Assembly: GCA_013054445.1 (NCBI GenBank)
Contig: JAAMPI010000934.1
Location: 1-22,782, forward strand
Reading direction: 5' to 3'
Source: Cudoniella acicularis
Lineage: Eukaryota; Ascomycota; Leotiomycetes; Helotiales; Helotiaceae
DNA length: 22,782 bases
Part shown: positions 20,597 through 22,782 of the stretch, in pieces
Layout: each line of letters begins with the position of its first letter
How positions within the stretch are numbered: the first letter of the stretch is position 1
Made by a program: the position numbers and the translations under genes
The notes under the pieces: model-generated
What the model was told of the DNA's origin: nothing
Database searches by the model: none
Seen by the model: the letters and a program-made list of their open reading frames with translations, nothing else

Positions 20597-20648
20597 GTAA
20601 GTTCCGATTAAAAATTGTCTTTGTGAAAAATACTGATGATTGTGACAG
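20597..20648 (+). other. tRNA intron 3 (52 nt), spliceosomal type
   Basis: Begins GTAAGTT, ends TGACAG, with ACTGATG (A at 20636) 12 nt before the end. It lies in the variable loop between positions 46 and 47 and has the same length as intron 1. Confidence 0.8.
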
Positions 20649-20663
20649 TCGTGAGTTCGAGTC

Positions 20664-20716
20664 GTAAGTATAAAAAAGCAAGCGGAATTAGGAGTTTCGG
20701 CTAATGATAAATAAAG
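20664..20716 (+). other. tRNA intron 4 (53 nt), spliceosomal type
   Basis: Begins GTAAGTA, ends AAAG, with GGCTAATG (A at 20704) 12 nt before the end. It splits the 3' side of the T stem directly after box B; joining C at 20663 to TCAC at 20717 restores a perfect CTCAC strand. Confidence 0.8.
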
Positions 20717-20739
20717 TCACCGAGGACAATAAATCCCCC

Positions 20740-20746
20740 TTTTTTT
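20740..20746 (+). terminator. Pol III-type T7 terminator
   Basis: Seven T residues after a short C run, 12 bases beyond the discriminator base of the split tRNA. This is where RNA polymerase III stops on fungal tRNA genes and suggests Pol III transcription despite the intron structure. Confidence 0.65.
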
Positions 20747-21708
20747 GATACTCTATTTTTGTGCCTTCTAGAAGTCTATGATTGTTATTAGGCGTAAATG
20801 GCCACTTGTTAGAGCCACTTTTCCCCCAAAGTATTAATCGGGGCAGCATTAAAATTTTGCTCTGTATTAAGTCTTAGTAAATTCCCCGAGTCATTAAATT
20901 TGCCTTGAAGTATCTGTAGGTATCATTCAGTGGCTTGCCCAATGCGCATGCTCTCATGTATGTCCCTGCAACTGTTTTTACAAATATAACCATTTCAAGG
21001 ATGCTTAAATCCGAGTACGATGATCGCAATTTGTTACTTCTGCTGAGTTTGTAGTCGTGGCTCAACATGCAAGACACTTTACGATAGTTAAGTAACTTTA
21101 AAATCAAATTATCAGCTAAGTTTAGAAATTGGTAGGCGGAAGAATCCAATTTCAAAATATCCCTTCGAATCCCATTGCACAGTGAGGTATTGTTTTTTCT
21201 TTGAGGTGTTGTCGGTGAACGCGGAGTACAGACCTAAAGAATAAGCGAGAAGAAAAAGGGGGAGGCGAGCGAGCCATTTTCTAACTCACCTAAAATAGTA
21301 AAATCAGACGAGTATTCACTGAAAGACTCCCTCACTTCACAACATCCTGAATAGTGTCCCATGGAACAACTCCTGAGTAAGCGATTTACAAGATATTCAC
21401 CCAGGAGGAGTTTCGCATGATCCTGGTTACTGTTCCTCAGAACAACTCTTATGTAAACGAGTCATGAGCGCTTCACTGTTTACTTGTTTTTCTCTTAGCA
21501 AGTTCAATTATCTACTTAAAGCTCTCCCATTTTAGCTAGGCTTTCTCAATCTCCACCCTTTTCTCTTAATTTCCCATCACAACAATCGCCGTAACTTCCC
21601 GCACAAACAATCCAGCAAGAATACGCTTCTCTTGGAACCACCCCCTTGGGCCCCTTTGATCAGGGGTTTCAAGCGCTATTTGAATACCCTCTTCCTCAAA
21701 CGAAAATA
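20747..21708. other. Region without a recognised gene
   Basis: A minus-strand frame from 21233 to 20874 is open for 119 codons and follows an acceptor-like TTTAG, but it has no early Met and no recognisable family, and upstream exons could not be placed in phase. From about 21480 to 21708 the plus strand is C/T-rich, fitting the leader of the F-box-like gene that follows. Confidence 0.35.
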
Positions 21709-22317
21709 ATGGATCCCACCAAGTCAACATCCATGTCTCCATCCAGTCAACCTGGAGCCATTGCCGCTTTGCACGATCAAAGCAGCAACGACAACCAGAA
21801 CCATGAACTCCCTGCAAATGTCACAACACCAAACACCATTAAGAAGAAACCAGTCACAATCTCCGACCTCCCTTACGAAATTTGGACCATAATTCTCTCC
21901 TGCGATGAAGACCTTGAAGAATACTTCTACTCAAACCATCATAATCGCACTCCCTCATTGATCGTTGCCCTTCGACCGGTGCCCATTGCGTACCACCACG
22001 TTTTATCGCACTTCTACTGGGAAAGAACCTTCCAGCTTTCTTCCCGGAACAAATATAGTCTATATAAAATGTCCTCTGAAGCTATTGCAACGATCTGAAA
22101 ATTTTATTTGACGCTAAACGTCGGCACACGAGACATGCGCTACATTTCCCACCATCGACGCGACCTATTCCCTAGATGGTAAGATTACATCACCATAGAG
22201 GAAGAGGGCCTTGCGATGGCTGATAGCAATTTTGTCGTCAAAGAGCAGCGTGGTTGGGATTTTTTCACGGCTGAGGAATGCCTTGACATGGCTGATGGCA
22301 GCTTTGTCTTGAAATAA
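21709..22317 (+). pseudogene. Eroded F-box-like protein gene (three in-frame stops)
   Basis: The start ATG at 21709 opens 129 codons. The N-terminal 45 residues are low-complexity (SMSPSSQPGAIAAL...). VTISDLPYEIWTIIL then looks like an F-box-like LPxEIxxxIL motif. ALRPVPIAYHHVLSHFYW and a charged region follow. TGA at 22096-22098 ends this, but the same frame continues in protein-like sequence (FYLTLNVGTRDMRYISHHRR), stops again at TAA 22180-22182 and continues through EEEGLAMADSNFVVK and EECLDMADGSFVLK to TAA 22315-22317. Three stops in one continuing frame, with no splice sites to remove them, point to a decayed gene. A short 129-residue product could still be made. Family naming is tentative. 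Confidence 0.5.
22204..22310 (+). repeat. Imperfect 72-bp tandem repeat in the F-box-like remnant
   Basis: CTT-GCG-ATGGCTGATAGC at 22210 recurs as CTT-GAC-ATGGCTGATGGC at 22282, exactly 72 bp on and in the same frame. The repeated peptides are LAMADSNFVVK and LDMADGSFVLK. Confidence 0.6.
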
Positions 22318-22698
22318 TTCGGTTCTGGAGGAGGTGAATCTGAAGAGAGAATACTGGAATTTTCTCCTGCGGTGGAGAATTGGCATTTACTCATGTCTAC
22401 TAACTTAGCACTAAATACTCATAACCTTACTAGTAGAGAATGCCAACTGGCGGGTCTATTTTGCTATGATATTCATAAAAGACGTAACTCCTTTTATATT
22501 CTAAACTAGAATTACACATAATTTAAAGAAACTAGAATGTGCCCCTTTTTAAATGCGAATCATGTAATCAATTACTGCCTGCTGCTTACATATCATTATA
22601 CCCTCACTTTCTACCACTACCAAAGAGAATCTCTCAACCACGCGAAACTGGTATTTCCCAAAAGCCCGACTAATCCCGCCAAACCTTTCACCCAAGCC
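22318..22698. other. Intergenic between two converging gene ends
   Basis: It is moderately AT-rich with no coding content seen. The last part is the 3' flank of the minus-strand gene that enters from the window end. Confidence 0.35.
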
Positions 22699-22782
22699 CT
22701 ACTCTCCCCCTCCCCACCTACCAATCACCCTCTCCAACACTTCCTTATCTCCCGGACGGCCAATGACAAAGGCCCTAAACCC
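22699..22782 (-). CDS. C-terminal end of an unidentified protein, cut by the window edge
   Basis: From the window edge the minus strand reads 27 residues to TAG at 22701-22699, including FVIGRPGDKEVLERVIGRW and a Gly-rich end. The stretch has a protein-like mix of alternating hydrophobic and charged residues and codon use like that of the neighbours. The family cannot be named from this fragment. Confidence 0.4.
   Translation of the reverse strand, partial: GFRAFVIGRPGDKEVLERVIGRWGGGE

Larger units (their letters stand above)
20412..20728 (+). tRNA. tRNA-Thr-like gene (anticodon GGT) split by four GT-AG introns
   Basis: Five blocks, 20412-20418, 20471-20494, 20581-20596, 20649-20663 and 20717-20728, join into a 74-nt tRNA. 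The acceptor stem GTCTTCG pairs 7/7 with CGAGGAC (20721-20727, one G-T pair), with discriminator A at 20728. D stem GCTC/GAGC pairs 4/4. Anticodon stem is 4/5 with a T-T at 31:39; loop CTGGTAA gives anticodon GGT (20584-20586). The variable loop is AGGTC. T stem GTGAG/CTCAC pairs 5/5 around loop TTCGAGT. Box A (TGGCTCAGTTAG) and box B (GTTCGAGTC) are present. A T7 terminator lies at 20740-20746. Each separating segment begins GTAAG, ends AG and has a branch-like site 11-12 nt before its end. They interrupt the tRNA after positions 7, 30, 46 and 61. Known nuclear tRNA introns sit at 37/38 and are cut by the tRNA endonuclease. Whether the RNA is made and spliced cannot be told from DNA. The alternative is a tRNA pseudogene invaded by introns. 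Confidence 0.85.

Noticed and set aside
20470..20667. 65-residue plus-strand reading frame beginning at a GTG
   Set aside because: Its recognisable parts (AQLVRALG, QSGNPKG, SREFES) are the usual translations of tRNA sequence. The frame crosses the split tRNA and its introns and is not a protein gene.
20874..21233. 119-codon open minus-strand frame after an acceptor-like TTTAG
   Set aside because: No early Met, no recognised family, and the candidate upstream exon (donor near 21288) does not join in phase. It could be a terminal exon, but this is not supported.

Overview
This window is nuclear DNA of a filamentous ascomycete (Pezizomycotina, plausibly Leotiomycetes; the class is an inference). 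The evidence is short GT-AG introns of about 54-160 bp with CTAAC/CTGAT-type branch sites, one gene per promoter on both strands, fungal-only families (Zn2Cys6 regulator, DHA2-type exporter, fucose-lectin-like propeller, COMT-type O-methyltransferase) and AT-rich blocks that look like RIP-eroded DNA. A few undetermined bases near 11635-11644 show that this is draft sequence.

Layout. 398-1365 (+): a microbial-type PARG-like ADP-ribose hydrolase gene, readable only across two single-base homopolymer shifts. 1653-2714 (-): a three-exon enoyl-CoA hydratase/isomerase. An AT-rich gap follows. 3414-4562 (-): a three-exon fucose-lectin-like protein, divergent from 5236-6972 (+), an intronless pierisin/scabin-type ADP-ribosyltransferase with two C-terminal lectin-like repeats. 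7365-7500 (-): the eroded tail of a second MFS transporter inside AT-rich DNA. 7826-14748 (-): an O-methyltransferase, an MFS exporter and a Zn2Cys6 regulator, all on one strand, resembling the accessory part of a secondary-metabolite cluster without a core synthase in view. 16058-16789 (-): a multiply broken gene of unknown family. 17302-18692 (-): a five-exon cysteine-rich secreted protein with one in-frame stop. 21709-22317 (+): an eroded F-box-like gene. 22699-22782 (-): the end of a further gene.

The most striking item is at 20412-20728 (+). Five short blocks, separated by four segments that each begin GTAAG, end AG and carry a branch-like site 11-12 nt before the end, join into a complete 74-nt threonine-type tRNA. 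The joined molecule has a 7/7 paired acceptor stem, 4/4 D stem, 5/5 T stem, a standard anticodon loop with anticodon GGT, and a T7 Pol III-type terminator 12 bases downstream. Nuclear tRNA genes are known to carry at most a small intron at 37/38 that is removed by the tRNA endonuclease, so a tRNA interrupted four times by spliceosomal-type introns would be a new gene architecture.

How genes may work together: the lectin-like protein and the transferase share one intergenic promoter region and may form a secreted or defensive pair. The PARG-like gene would be an eraser of the same chemistry, but it lies 4 kb away and its link is speculative. The exporter, methyltransferase and regulator are the usual tailoring, export and control set of a metabolite cluster.
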